Below, one piece after another: positions 1 to 9,235 of a stretch of DNA of 64,000 nucleotides (the stretch's first letter is position 1; each line of letters starts with the position of its first letter). The stretch covers positions 1,240,001 to 1,304,000 of the forward strand of contig NZ_CP060705.1 in assembly GCF_003048835.2 (NCBI RefSeq). Direction: 5' to 3'. The notes under the pieces are model-generated. The model did not search any database and was not told where the DNA came from. It was given only the letters and a program-made list of their open reading frames with translations. The position numbers and the translations under genes were made by a program. Origin of the DNA: Campylobacter concisus. Lineage in GTDB: Bacteria; Campylobacterota; Campylobacteria; Campylobacterales; Campylobacteraceae.

Positions 1-18
1 TTAAAAGGGCTATTTTAG

Positions 19-1179
19 ATGAAAAAGGCGGAAAATTTAAAGTATCTAATGGGGCTTGGGCACTTTTGTAGCGACATAAACCAAAGTGCCCTTGGTGCGA
101 TGCTACCCTTTTTCATCGCAAGCTACCACTACGACTACGCTACAGCCGCCTCGCTCGTGACAGCCACAAATTTAGCAAGCTCTCTCATCCAACCGCTGAT
201 CGGCCGCTTAAGCGACAAAAAAGAGCTACCATACGTCATCCCGCTTGGGCTACTTTTGGCAGGCGGGGGCATGAGTCTCACTGGCTTTATCACAAACTAC
301 TACCTCATCTTAGTTTGTGTGATGATAAGCGGTATCGGCGCTGCGCTCTTTCACCCAAGTGCCGCAAGGATCGTAAACTACGCCTCAAACGCCAAAAATA
401 GAGCCAAAAGCATAAGCATATTTTCATTTGGTGGCAACGTAGGCTTTGCAGTTGGTCCAATTTTAGTCGCCGTTTTTGTGGGAAATTTTGGTCTAAAAGG
501 GACGCTAGTTTTCATCATCCCTCAAATTTTGCTAACACTTTTATACCTTAAAAAGGGCAAATTTATAAAAACGCTCGAAGGCAATCACAAAAAGCAAATT
601 TCACAAAAAACAAGCGCTCTAAAAGACGATCTGGACGCATTTTTGAGGCTTTGTCTGTGTATATTTTCACGCTCGATCGTCGCATTTGGATTTTCGGCAT
701 TTTTTAGCATCTACCTCATCAAAATTTTTGGCCTTAGCAAAGAGGCTGCAAATGTAAATTTAAGTATGTTTTTTGCTGCAGGCGCGATCTCTACGCTATT
801 TGGCGGAGCTCTAGCAGATAGATACGGCCTAGTTAGGCTCATCAAAATAAGCCTAAGCATAGCCGCACCGCTAGTCGTGCTAATGCTCTTTATCGACAGC
901 TACGCGCTATTTCTCGTGGCCTCCATCTGCGTGAGCGCCTGCATTAGCCTATCTTTTAGCCCATCTATCGCCCTTGCACAGCTTTATCTGCCAAATCAGA
1001 TCGGCCTAGCCTCTGGCGTAACGCTTGGGCTTAGCATCACTATCGGCGGTATATTCGCAACGGTCATCGGAAAGATCGCTGACATCTTTAGCCTAACACA
1101 CTCATTTTACTTTATCGCCGCAGTTTCGCTCATCTGCGCGGTGTCAAGCTATTTTTTAAAGCCGGTAAGCAAGATCTAA
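19..1179 (+). CDS. MFS transporter, Fsr (fosmidomycin resistance)-like
   Basis: A 386-residue inner-membrane protein with about 12 hydrophobic segments, the usual size for a major facilitator superfamily drug exporter. The MFS motif A signature GRLSDKK is at residues 62-68 after the second membrane segment, and a related GGALADRYG lies at the matching place in the second half. The N-terminus (GHFCSDINQSALGAMLP) and the GIGAALFHPSAAR stretch near residue 105 resemble the Fsr fosmidomycin-resistance branch, so proton-driven efflux of a small molecule is the likely role; the substrate is inferred only. The start has an AAAAGGG ribosome site at positions 3-9. No partner gene lies downstream, where a 377-base non-coding stretch follows. 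Confidence 0.85.
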   Translation: MKKAENLKYLMGLGHFCSDINQSALGAMLPFFIASYHYDYATAASLVTATNLASSLIQPLIGRLSDKKELPYVIPLGLLLAGGGMSLTGFITNYYLILVCVMISGIGAALFHPSAARIVNYASNAKNRAKSISIFSFGGNVGFAVGPILVAVFVGNFGLKGTLVFIIPQILLTLLYLKKGKFIKTLEGNHKKQISQKTSALKDDLDAFLRLCLCIFSRSIVAFGFSAFFSIYLIKIFGLSKEAANVNLSMFFAAGAISTLFGGALADRYGLVRLIKISLSIAAPLVVLMLFIDSYALFLVASICVSACISLSFSPSIALAQLYLPNQIGLASGVTLGLSITIGGIFATVIGKIADIFSLTHSFYFIAAVSLICAVSSYFLKPVSKI

Positions 1180-1183
1180 ATTT

Positions 1184-1300
1184 ATAAAAATAGCTTGCTA
1201 ACAACGTAAAACACGGCCTTTCCACCAAGTACCACTCTGCCGTCATCTCTCATCAAACAAGAAATCTCACCACCCCCTCTTTTTTGACTTCGCTACGATG
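1184..1300 (-). pseudogene. C-terminal remnant of a PhzF-like protein (tentative)
   Basis: Read leftward, this stretch encodes an open C-terminal peptide that includes GEISCLMRDDGRVVLGGKAV and ends at a TAA near 1184. The pattern of a polar strand followed by VxxGGKAV close to the C-terminus resembles the end of PhzF-family isomerase-like enzymes. No start codon or upstream catalytic part can be traced in this frame, so at most it is a decayed tail. The family assignment is from pattern memory and is weak. The peptide could also be chance coding potential. Confidence 0.3.
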
Positions 1301-1433
1301 AGATGATGCGAAATTTTACGATATGAATGGGCTCAAAAGAAGCAGTGTTTTGTGATAGATTTAAATGTTGCGCGGTTTAAAATTTGGCAAAATAAAATAA
1401 TAAAATCTAGCCCATCTAGTAACTTTAATCCAT

Positions 1434-1560
1434 AAAGACAAGAAAATTTTTGTTTCAGACAAGGCGGATGAGCAAAAACAAGGGAGCGTATATATCATAC
1501 GTGACCGAAGTTTGAAGCGATATCCAACGCAGTATAAAACAAAAAGGGCTTGTCTTTTAG
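1434..1560. repeat. imperfect inverted-repeat element (~125 bp), possible MITE-like or structured RNA
   Basis: The two ends are related inverted repeats. AAAGACAAG, a 4-base spacer and TTTTTGTTT at about 1434-1456 match the reverse complement of about 1538-1560 (AAAGACAAG, three bases, TTTTTGTTT). The similarity continues inward as GGCGGATGAGC against GCGTTGGATATCGC. The centre (CGTATATATCATACG, about 1488-1502) is itself nearly palindromic. It lies between the MFS gene and the 3' end of uvrB, overlapping the uvrB stop by a few bases, so it could serve as a uvrB terminator or be a mobile repeat. No second copy was noticed in the window. Confidence 0.45.
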
Positions 1561-3533
1561 AGCTTTCTCATCTTTGCTATCTCGTCACGTAATGCCGCCG
1601 CCTTCTCAAACTCCAGCTGCGCCGCCGCTTCAAGCATCTGCTTTCTTAGCTCTTTTACTATCGCAGCCCGCTCGCTAGCAGGCATCTTCTCTAAATTTTT
1701 ACCACGATTGTAAATTTCGCCGTCATCCTCAACGTGCAGGCTCTCTTCGATATTTCTGCTGGCAGAGTGCGGCGTGATGCCGTGAGCTTTGTTGTATTCA
1801 TCTTGAAATTTACGCCTAGCAGTCGTCGTATCGATCGCCTCTTTCATTGATTTGGTGATCTTTTTGGCAAACATTAGCACCTTGCCATTTACGTTTCTGG
1901 CCGCACGCCCCATCGTCTGTATAAGGCTTGTTGTCGAGCGCAAAAAACCCTCTTTATCGGCGTCCATGATCGCTATTAGGCTCACTTCAGGCAGGTCAAG
2001 CCCCTCACGGAGCAAATTGATGCCTATTAGCATGTCAAATTCGCCGCTTCTAAGCCCTCTAATGATCTCATTTCGCTCGATCGCGTCGATGTCTGAGTGC
2101 ATATACTTGACCTTGACGCCAAGCTCGATGTAGTAGCGACTTAGCTCTTCAGCCATCTTTTTAGTTAGCACCGTAACTAGCACACGCTCATTTCTGGCGA
2201 TGACCGTCTTTGCCTCGTCAAATAGCGCTTCAACCTGGTTGTCACTATCTTTTATCTCGATGATCGGATCTAGTAGCCCCGTAGGACGCAAAATTTGCTC
2301 ATAGACGTGCCCCTGACTGATACCAAGCTCGTATTCGTTTGGCGTGGCTGAGACAAAGAGAAATTTCGCCTTTTTACTTATAAATTCGTCAAATTTAAGC
2401 GGCCTATTATCAAGTGCTGAAGGCAAGCGAAATCCATACTCCACAAGCACCTCTTTACGGCTCCTATCGCCTGCGTACATGCCCCTAAACTGCGGCAAAC
2501 TCACGTGGCTCTCATCGACGATGACCAGATAGTCCTCGCCACTTATCTCAAAATAGTCAAACATCGAGTACGGCGTCTCTCCAGCCTTTTGACCAGTCAG
2601 ATGTCGCGCGTAGTTTTCGATACCTTTACACATGCCAGTGCTCGCCATCATCTCAAGGTCAAACTCCACCCTTTGCTTTAGTCTCTGCGCCTCAACAAGC
2701 TTGCCCTGCTCGTTAAATTCTTTTAAACGCGCATCAAGCTCCTCTTCAATCTCTTTCATCGCGATCTTTAGCCTATCAGCGCCCACGATAAACTGGCTGG
2801 TGGCATAAAGCGTAAATTTAGAGATATCCTTTAGCCTTTTGTTATCAAGCACGTCAAAATGATACATCGCATCGATCTCATCGCCGAAAAACTCGACCCT
2901 TAGCGCTTCGTCGTTGTAATAAGCTGGGTAAATATCCACCACATCGCCATTTACACGAAAGTCGCCCCTGTCAAAGTAGTTGTCATTGCGCTTGTAGCCC
3001 ATATCCACAAGCTGCTCTAAAAGCTTTCTTTGGCTTATCTTCTCACCCACGCTAAGATATGCCACCATCCCTTTATACTCGCTTGGATTACCAAGTCCGT
3101 AGTTTGCGGAGACTGAGGCGACGCAGACGACGTCGTCAAAGCTTAGCAAGCTAGCCGTCGCAGAGAGGCGCAGGCGCTCAAGCTCCTCATTTACCGAGCT
3201 ATCCTTTTCTATATATAGGTCGCTTCTTGGGATGTAGGCCTCTGGCTGGTAGTAGTCGTAGTAGCTTATGAAGTACTCGACATGATTTTTTGGGAAAAAG
3301 CCCTTAAATTCGCTATAAAGCTGAGCGGCTAAGGATTTGTTATGCGTCATTATAAGCGTTGGCATATTTAGCTCGCGTATGACGTTTGCCATGGTAAAAG
3401 TCTTGCCAGACCCTGTCACGCCTAGAAGAGTTTGGTATTTGTTGCCTGATTTTATACTTTTTACTATCTCTCTTATCGCTCTTGCTTGGTCACTGCTTGG
3501 GCTAAATTTAGATGAAATTTCAAATTTACTCAT
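1557..3533 (-). CDS. uvrB: excinuclease ABC subunit B
   Basis: UvrB is the DNA-damage verifying helicase-like subunit of nucleotide excision repair; it is loaded by UvrA and recruits UvrC. At 658 residues it has the normal length. Walker A (GSGKT) is at residues 41-45. The beta-hairpin region that clamps DNA reads [20 protein letters not shown] near residue 92. The DESH helicase box is near residue 338, followed by the conserved [10 protein letters not shown]. The last 35 or so residues form the UVR coiled-coil motif that contacts UvrC. The start has AAAGGCGA just upstream. It is transcribed alone, divergently from the small gene at 3659. Confidence 0.98.
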   Translation of the reverse strand: MSKFEISSKFSPSSDQARAIREIVKSIKSGNKYQTLLGVTGSGKTFTMANVIRELNMPTLIMTHNKSLAAQLYSEFKGFFPKNHVEYFISYYDYYQPEAYIPRSDLYIEKDSSVNEELERLRLSATASLLSFDDVVCVASVSANYGLGNPSEYKGMVAYLSVGEKISQRKLLEQLVDMGYKRNDNYFDRGDFRVNGDVVDIYPAYYNDEALRVEFFGDEIDAMYHFDVLDNKRLKDISKFTLYATSQFIVGADRLKIAMKEIEEELDARLKEFNEQGKLVEAQRLKQRVEFDLEMMASTGMCKGIENYARHLTGQKAGETPYSMFDYFEISGEDYLVIVDESHVSLPQFRGMYAGDRSRKEVLVEYGFRLPSALDNRPLKFDEFISKKAKFLFVSATPNEYELGISQGHVYEQILRPTGLLDPIIEIKDSDNQVEALFDEAKTVIARNERVLVTVLTKKMAEELSRYYIELGVKVKYMHSDIDAIERNEIIRGLRSGEFDMLIGINLLREGLDLPEVSLIAIMDADKEGFLRSTTSLIQTMGRAARNVNGKVLMFAKKITKSMKEAIDTTTARRKFQDEYNKAHGITPHSASRNIEESLHVEDDGEIYNRGKNLEKMPASERAAIVKELRKQMLEAAAQLEFEKAAALRDEIAKMRKL

Positions 3534-3620
3534 TGATCGCCTTTAAATTTGGGCGAATTTTATAGCAAAGATAGTGTTTTGTCAAATGAGAATTTTAAAA
3601 AGAATTTAGCCTCTGCGTGT

Positions 3621-3626
3621 TAGAAT
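3621..3626 (+). promoter_or_regulatory. -10 promoter element
   Basis: TAGAAT preceded by TGT gives an extended -10-like site. It lies 33 bases before the ATG at 3659, with AAAGGAAC as ribosome site between. It fits the Campylobacter sigma-70 pattern, in which the -10 box is strong and the -35 is poorly defined. It would drive the rightward small-gene, pseudopilin and priA cluster. Confidence 0.5.
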
Positions 3627-3658
3627 ACGGCATTAATTATTATTTTAAAGGAACCTTT

Positions 3659-3892
3659 ATGTTTGAAGATAATGCGATCTTAACCACACTAAGCGATAAA
3701 GTAAATGACCTCATCACAAAATACGATGAAGTTTGCAGAGTAAATGAAGAGCTACGTAACGAGATCGTAACATTAAAAGCACAAAATGAGGCAAAAACCA
3801 ACCAGATCATGCGCTTAGAAGAGGACCTAGATAAGAAAAATAGCGAAGCTGATGATGTAATGAAAAAGATCGAAGCTGTCCTTGGTAGATAA
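3659..3892 (+). CDS. small coiled-coil protein (77 aa), ZapB-like in appearance
   Basis: A 77-residue, highly charged protein that is almost entirely one predicted coiled coil: leucines recur at heptad spacing through EELRNEIVTLKAQNEAKTNQ and the following MRLEEDLDKK. It has no membrane segment or signal peptide. Size and composition resemble the small coiled-coil cell-division factors (ZapB and similar) or a generic oligomerisation protein, but no diagnostic motif is visible and I assign no function. An upstream in-frame start at 3617 would add 14 residues, but ATG 3659 has AAAGGAAC at the right spacing and the -10 element lies between the two, so the shorter form is preferred. It is followed 23 bases later by another small gene. 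Confidence 0.75.
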   Translation: MFEDNAILTTLSDKVNDLITKYDEVCRVNEELRNEIVTLKAQNEAKTNQIMRLEEDLDKKNSEADDVMKKIEAVLGR

Positions 3893-3915
3893 GCTAGGCA
3901 TTTTTGGCATAAAAG

Positions 3916-4152
3916 ATGAAACAGATCACGCTCACCGTATCATCTCGCGACTACACGATAACGCTTGATGATGATTTTGCTGAAGTTTTTGAGCGTGACT
4001 GGCAGAAATTTATGGGGGGAAAGAAATTTATCGAGCCTCGTGAGCTTATAAACGCCTTTGTCGAAAAGAGCTACGAGAGCTACACAAATTTGCGCGTCGT
4101 AAAGGACGTCACAAAAGAGATAGAAGAGATACTAAAACCGGAAAATAAATGA
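3916..4152 (+). CDS. conserved hypothetical protein (78 aa)
   Basis: A soluble, acidic 78-residue protein beginning MKQITLTVSSRDYTITLDDD, with an N-terminal beta-like half and a helical second half (RELINAFVEKSYESYTNLRV). I do not recognise a family. Its stop overlaps the start of the following pseudopilin gene by four bases (ATGA at 4149-4152), which implies translational coupling. I recall small genes in the same place between uvrB and priA in C. jejuni, which suggests a conserved genus-level protein rather than a chance ORF. Confidence 0.7.
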   Translation: MKQITLTVSSRDYTITLDDDFAEVFERDWQKFMGGKKFIEPRELINAFVEKSYESYTNLRVVKDVTKEIEEILKPENK

Positions 4153-4562
4153 AAAAAAGAGCTTTTACCCTAATAGAAATTATATTTGTCATCGTCATAC
4201 TTGGCATTTTAAGCGCTGTTGCGATACCAAAGCTTTTCTTTACTAGAGGCGACGCCATAGTCGCAAACGCAAGAGCACAAATAGCCGCCATAAAAAGTGG
4301 CATCTCGCTAAAATACAATGATAGCGTCCTAAAAGGCACTCCAAAGTATCCAGATACGCTTGAGAGCCCAGGAAGCAACCTTTTTCAAAACGTTGTGAGC
4401 GTGCCTGTAAAAGACAGCGGCACAAAAAACGGCTGGCATAAAACTGGAGCAACAACTTATACCTTCAAACTAGACGGACAAACAGCAAATTTCACTTACA
4501 AAAACGCAACTGGCGAATTTGACTGCACGAGCAGCGACGGACTTTGCAGCGCTCTTGAGTGA
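4149..4562 (+). CDS. type II/IV pseudopilin, probable competence pseudopilin
   Basis: The N-terminus MKKRAFTLIEIIFVIVILGI is a classic prepilin leader. Cleavage by prepilin peptidase is expected just before the Phe of FTLIE, giving N-methyl-Phe with the conserved Glu at +5, followed by a 20-residue hydrophobic helix. The remaining ~110 residues form a small globular domain with two C-terminal cysteines (FDCTSSDGLC) that may form a disulfide loop. Its length of 137 residues fits GspG/ComGC-type proteins. Campylobacter uses such proteins in its type II-like DNA-uptake apparatus, and a prepilin peptidase (26813) and ComEC (11714) are also in this window. It overlaps priA by one base (TGATG), so it is co-transcribed with it. 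A cts gene name is possible but I cannot assign one safely. Confidence 0.85.
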   Translation: MKKRAFTLIEIIFVIVILGILSAVAIPKLFFTRGDAIVANARAQIAAIKSGISLKYNDSVLKGTPKYPDTLESPGSNLFQNVVSVPVKDSGTKNGWHKTGATTYTFKLDGQTANFTYKNATGEFDCTSSDGLCSALE

Positions 4563-6412
4563 TGAGATACTACGAGGTCGTATTTAGCGGGGTAAATTTA
4601 GCTGCGCTCACATATAAAAGCGAGCTAGATATTGCGCCATTTCGCGCCGTCACTGCAAAACTTAGAGGCAAAAGCCTAGTTGGCTTTATCCTGCGCGAAG
4701 TGGATGAGCCAAGCTTTAAAACAACTCTCATTGATGAAATTTTACCCATTAAGCTAAACGACATCCAAGTAACTTTAGCCAAATTTATCGCCTACTACTA
4801 CACCTGCGAGCTTGGCGTTGCTATAAATTTATTTGAGCCACAAAGCCTTATAGATGATGAAATTTATAGTGGCGCAACCGACTTTAAAGCGCCAAATTTA
4901 AGTCAAAAGCAGCTTGAAGCGCTAAATTTTATAAACGAACGAAAAAGCTCGCTCATCTTTGGCGACACGGGAAGTGGCAAAAGCGAAATTTATATAGCAA
5001 AGATTAGAGAAATTTTAAAGGCAGGCGGCCAAGCGCTATTTTTGATGCCTGAAATTTCACTAACACCGCAGATGCAAAAGCGCCTAGAGAGCTTCTTTGG
5101 CGAGGCTGTGGCTGTGTGGCACTCAAAGATCACGCCAAAGAAAAAAGAGCAAATTTTAAAGGAGATTAAAAGTGGCAAAGCAAGGCTAATAGCAGGAGCT
5201 AGGTCTGCCCTATTTTTGCCACTTGAGCGGCTAAAACTCATCATCATCGACGAAGAGCACGACGATAGCTACAAAAACACAGGCTCAAAGCCCCACTACA
5301 ACGCAAGAGACCTAGCGCTTTATCTAACTAGCAAATTTGACCTACAAGTGGTACTTGGAAGCGCCACGCCAAGCCTTACTAGCTTTTACAAGCAGGAGCA
5401 TTTTCGCCTAAAGGGGACATATTTTGCGTCGCAAAAGAGCTATATATTTGACGAGAGCGAGACTGGCATAAGCGAAATTTTAAAAGAGCAGATCGCAAAG
5501 ACGCTTGAAAACAAAAAACAAGCCGTCATCTGCCTGCCAACAAGGGCAAATTTCAAATATCTTGTCTGCAAAAACTGCGGCGAGACGGTAAAGTGTCCGT
5601 TTTGTAGCATCGGCATGAGCTACTATAAAAAACAAAACGTGCTAAAGTGCCAATACTGCGAGCACAAAATGGCCGTGCCAAAGACCTGCCATCAGTGCGG
5701 CAGCGAGATGATAGAGGCTAAAAAGATCGGCACGAGCGAGCTTCTTGAGAGGCTGCAAGCCGAGTTTGCAAACGCTAGGATCGCTAAATTTGACAGGGAT
5801 GAGATCACGACGCAAAATAAGCTCGTAAAGGCCTTGAAAGAATTTAACGATGGCAAGATAGACATCCTGCTTGGCACGCAGATGTTAAGCAAGGGGCATG
5901 ATTATCACAACGTCGAGCTAGCCGTCATCATGGGCTTTGACGAGCTTTTAAATTTTCCTGATTTTAGAGCTAGAGAGCGGACACTCGCCCTTGCCATGCA
6001 AGTAGCTGGAAGAGCTGGTAGAAACGGAGCTGGCAGGGTCATCATCCAAAGCAAACAAAGGGAGTTTTTTGAAAGTTATATCAGCGACTACGACGCGTTT
6101 TTAAAGGAGGAGATCGGCTACCGAGAGGGACTGTATCCGCCATTTACTAGGCTGCTTCGCGTGGTCGTTTCGCACAAAGATGAGAGCATGGCAAAGGGTA
6201 CAATGAACGAATTTGCGCAAAGGCTAGAGTCACTAAAAGGCGATGAACTAGAGATCGTGGGATATGGCAAATGCCAGATCGAATATCTTGGCGGCAAATT
6301 TAGATATGAAATTCTGCTTCGCTCAAACTCACACGCCATGCTTTTAAAAGCGGCAAACCTCTGCAAAAGCGAACTTAGCGACATCGATATAGATCCAGTG
6401 AATTTTAGTTAG
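4562..6412 (+). CDS. priA: primosomal protein N' (replication restart helicase)
   Basis: PriA reloads the replicative helicase at collapsed forks. Walker A (GDTGSGKS) is near residue 134 and the DEEH helicase box (IIIDEEHDDSYK) near 229. A zinc-binding insertion with paired cysteines (CKNCGETVKCPFC...CQYC...CHQC) spans about residues 336-380, and the C-terminal GRAGR helicase motif is present. At 616 residues it is compact compared with the ~730-residue E. coli protein, which I believe is usual for this group. The start is ATG 4562 overlapping the upstream stop; a GTG at 4559 would add one residue. Confidence 0.96.
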   Translation: MRYYEVVFSGVNLAALTYKSELDIAPFRAVTAKLRGKSLVGFILREVDEPSFKTTLIDEILPIKLNDIQVTLAKFIAYYYTCELGVAINLFEPQSLIDDEIYSGATDFKAPNLSQKQLEALNFINERKSSLIFGDTGSGKSEIYIAKIREILKAGGQALFLMPEISLTPQMQKRLESFFGEAVAVWHSKITPKKKEQILKEIKSGKARLIAGARSALFLPLERLKLIIIDEEHDDSYKNTGSKPHYNARDLALYLTSKFDLQVVLGSATPSLTSFYKQEHFRLKGTYFASQKSYIFDESETGISEILKEQIAKTLENKKQAVICLPTRANFKYLVCKNCGETVKCPFCSIGMSYYKKQNVLKCQYCEHKMAVPKTCHQCGSEMIEAKKIGTSELLERLQAEFANARIAKFDRDEITTQNKLVKALKEFNDGKIDILLGTQMLSKGHDYHNVELAVIMGFDELLNFPDFRARERTLALAMQVAGRAGRNGAGRVIIQSKQREFFESYISDYDAFLKEEIGYREGLYPPFTRLLRVVVSHKDESMAKGTMNEFAQRLESLKGDELEIVGYGKCQIEYLGGKFRYEILLRSNSHAMLLKAANLCKSELSDIDIDPVNFS

Positions 6413-6464
6413 AGATTAGCTAATGTTGATTATAATCTCATCAAAAAATTTAACGGATGCATCA

Positions 6465-7926
6465 ATGCTTTTTAACTCTTACGAATTTATATTTTTATTC
6501 TTGCCATTTACATTTTTTATATACTTTTACCTAAATAAAAAGCGTCTTACAGAAGTAGCAAAAGGCTTCTTGGTTCTATCATCTCTATTTTTTTATAGCT
6601 GGTGGAATGTCATTTATCTACCGCTAATCTTAGGCTCAATGGTATTTAACTACTGCTTTGGAGTGGAACTAAACAAAGAAAATAGTAAAATTTCTAAAAA
6701 ATTTATTCTTATACTGGGCATCGCAGCAAATTTGATGCTGCTTGGATATTTTAAATATTCAGACTTTTTTATAAGCAATCTAAATTTTATCTTTAACACC
6801 CAGATACCTCATTTAAATTTGCTACTACCTCTTGCGATATCATTTTTTACCTTTCAGCAAATAGCCTATTTGGTCGATAGTGCTACGGGGGGGGGGTACG
6901 AAGCAGTATGACTTTTTAAACTACTGCTTATTTGTTACCTTTTTCCCACAACTAATCGCTGGTCCGATCGTGCATCACAAAGAGATGATGCCGCAGTTTG
7001 CAAATACTAGAAATAAAATAATCAACTATAAAAATATAGCACTTGGTCTATTTATATTTTCGATAGGTCTTTTTAAAAAGGTGGTTATCGCTGATAGTTT
7101 TGCTGTTTGGGCAACAAATGGTTTTGACAAGGCGACTGTCTTAAATTTATTTGAAGCATGGGCGACTAGCCTAAGTTATACATTTCAGCTCTACTTTGAC
7201 TTTAGCGGATACTGCGATATGGCTATCGGCGCAGCACTTCTTTTTAACATTAAGCTTCCGATAAACTTTAACTCACCTTATAAAGCCTTAAACATTCAAG
7301 ACTTTTGGCGCAGATGGCACATAACGCTAAGCAGGTTTTTAAGAGACTATATCTATATCCCGCTAGGTGGTAACCGCAAAGGTGGGCTACGAACATACGC
7401 AAATTTAATGGCAACCTTTATAATAGGTGGTATATGGCATGGGGCTGGCTGGACATTTGTTTTTTGGGGATTTTTACATGGAGTTGCCTTGGTTATTCAT
7501 AGAATTTGGAGTGAGCTTGGCTTTAAGATGAATAAAATTTTGGCTTGGTTTATAACATTTAACTTTATAAATATTGCTTGGGTCTTTTTTAGGGCAAAAA
7601 ATTGGGACGATGCTTTAAAAGTGCTAAAAGGTATGTTTGGGCTTAGTGGTATTGTTTTACCAAATTTTTTATTAGCAAAGCTTGGGTTTTTAAAATCTTT
7701 TAGTGTAAGTTTTGGTGATTTTATAGCCAGCATTGAAGGGGATAGATATACTTTCCTATATATTGCATCTGGTTTTGTTTTAATCTTGCTTTTCAAAAAC
7801 TCTGTAGAGAAAACAGCCATATTTAGACCAAGCTACTTAAACGTCATATATCTTATATTGATTTTATTATTATCCTTTTACTCAATGATCGCTGTAAAAA
7901 CAGAATTTCTATATTTTAATTTTTAG
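6465..7926 (+). CDS. MBOAT O-acyltransferase (AlgI/PatA-like), phase-variable, OFF as sequenced
   Basis: Two overlapping reading frames encode the two halves of one MBOAT-family membrane acyltransferase. The first half begins MLFNSYEFIFLFLPF, the family's usual N-terminus, hence the choice of ATG 6465 over 6423. It reads in frame to a run of ten G at 6887-6896 and stops at 6911. The second half continues in the +1 frame with GTKQYDFLNYCLFVTFFPQL, then the DFWRRWHITLSRFLRDYIYI block and the catalytic-His segment GGIWHGAGW. With nine G the halves join as VDSATGGGTKQYD into a single protein of about 486 residues. These enzymes move acyl groups across the membrane onto glycans or peptidoglycan with an SGNH partner, here the next gene. 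The region is more AT-rich than its neighbours. Confidence 0.9.
6887..6896 (+). repeat. poly-G(10) contingency tract
   Basis: Ten consecutive G residues lie inside the acyltransferase gene. Homopolymeric G tracts of 8 or more are the standard phase-variation switch in Campylobacter surface genes, changing length by slipped-strand mispairing. Here ten G puts the downstream half out of frame (stop at 6911); nine or twelve would restore it. This is the only G or C run of this length I saw in the window. Confidence 0.95.
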
Positions 7927-7934
7927 GATTTTAA

Positions 7935-9116
7935 ATGCTAACAAACAAAAAATTTTCAATCATTATATTTTTTACATTTATTATTGCATTTTTTTTAGTA
8001 TCAATACCTTCTTTTTTTGTATATAAAATATTACTTAAAGCAAAAGAAGATTTGTCACTACAAGAAGCTACAAAATTTCAATTAGAAAAAAATGCAATAT
8101 ATAACTACTTGAACTTAGATATGTTTCAATACAAATTAGAGCTAATCAAAAACATTAAGCCAAAAATTATAGCACTAGGCTCATCAAGAGTTATGCAATT
8201 TAGAGAAGAAAGTTTTAATACAAGTTTTATTACAACTGGCGGAGCAATGCATCATCTAAACGAAGGATATTTATTTTTACAAGAAATGAAAAAAATCTAT
8301 AAGCCAGAAATCATAATTTTAGGTTTAGACTTTTGGTGGTTTAATGAAAAACTTTATCAACCAAGAGTTTTTAATTACTTAAATAAAACAGAAATTGATA
8401 TAAAAGCAAAAATTAACCAAACACTATCCATAATCCTAAAAAGAGAAATTGACCTTGATATTTTTAAATACATCTTAAAAGACAAAAATGACATAACAAA
8501 CTACCAAAACATAGGACTAAGATCCCTTAAATACTCAAATGGCTTTAGAAAAGATGGTTCTTACCAGTATACTAGTTTTATTTTAGGAGATGAAAAAAAT
8601 TCAGATATAAAATTTTCAGATACTTTAAAAAGAGTAAAAAGTAGCGATTCTAGATTTGAATACGCTAACCACATCTCTAAAGAGAGGGTTGAAATTTTCA
8701 ATGAGATTATAAAATTTGCAAAAGATAATGATATAAAATTAATACTCTTTATACCGCCTTTAGCAAACGAAGTTGTTGAAAAGATGAATAGTCTTGGCGA
8801 TAAATATAACTATGTTTCTGAATTTAGAAAACTCGTAAAAGACACGGATATAGAAAATTATGACTTTCACGACATGAGAGATTATTATAAGGACAGTTGC
8901 GAATTTGTTGATGGTTTTCATGGTGGTGATGTGGCCTATCAAAGGATATTAAAAAAGATGTATGATCAAAACTCAAGCCTATCAAAATACTTAAATATAG
9001 AATTAATCAACAAATCAATTAGTGAAAATGCAGGAAAAACTCTAACTATTTTCGACAAGACAAAATATAAAATATATAAAGAAAGAGATTTTTTAGAGCT
9101 GGGATGTGTAAAATAA
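7935..9116 (+). CDS. membrane-anchored SGNH/DHHW-like protein, acyltransferase partner
   Basis: A 393-residue protein with one N-terminal signal anchor (about residues 8-32) and a large extracytoplasmic domain. LGSSRVMQF at about 81-89 matches block I of SGNH-type esterase/transferase folds (Ser in GxSR context), and DGFHGGD near residue 327 could supply the block V Asp-His. Proteins of this type (AlgJ/AlgX, DltD, PatB) pair with MBOAT exporters and complete transfer of the acyl group in the periplasm. It starts eight bases after the MBOAT stop, so the two form one unit. It is strikingly AT-rich and Lys/Ile/Asn-rich, like its neighbour and unlike priA and ispG, which suggests acquisition by transfer. 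The target glycan is unknown. Confidence 0.65.
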   Translation: MLTNKKFSIIIFFTFIIAFFLVSIPSFFVYKILLKAKEDLSLQEATKFQLEKNAIYNYLNLDMFQYKLELIKNIKPKIIALGSSRVMQFREESFNTSFITTGGAMHHLNEGYLFLQEMKKIYKPEIIILGLDFWWFNEKLYQPRVFNYLNKTEIDIKAKINQTLSIILKREIDLDIFKYILKDKNDITNYQNIGLRSLKYSNGFRKDGSYQYTSFILGDEKNSDIKFSDTLKRVKSSDSRFEYANHISKERVEIFNEIIKFAKDNDIKLILFIPPLANEVVEKMNSLGDKYNYVSEFRKLVKDTDIENYDFHDMRDYYKDSCEFVDGFHGGDVAYQRILKKMYDQNSSLSKYLNIELINKSISENAGKTLTIFDKTKYKIYKERDFLELGCVK

Positions 9117-9235
9117 AAATTTACACACTAGATTATGTTGCTGGCATATAACAAAAATATTTATAACTATTTTTAACAAATTTATTTAAAAGCCAAGATT
9201 TTATATAATCCCCAATAAAATTTAAAGGCAAAATT

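Noticed and set aside
4014-4019. Six-G run in the 78-residue gene as a phase-variation tract
   Set aside because: Six G is below the usual switching length, and the frame is intact on both sides.
6423-6911. The 162-residue frame as an independent short gene
   Set aside because: It is the N-terminal half of the MBOAT protein and ends only because of the poly-G length; the rest continues in the next frame.
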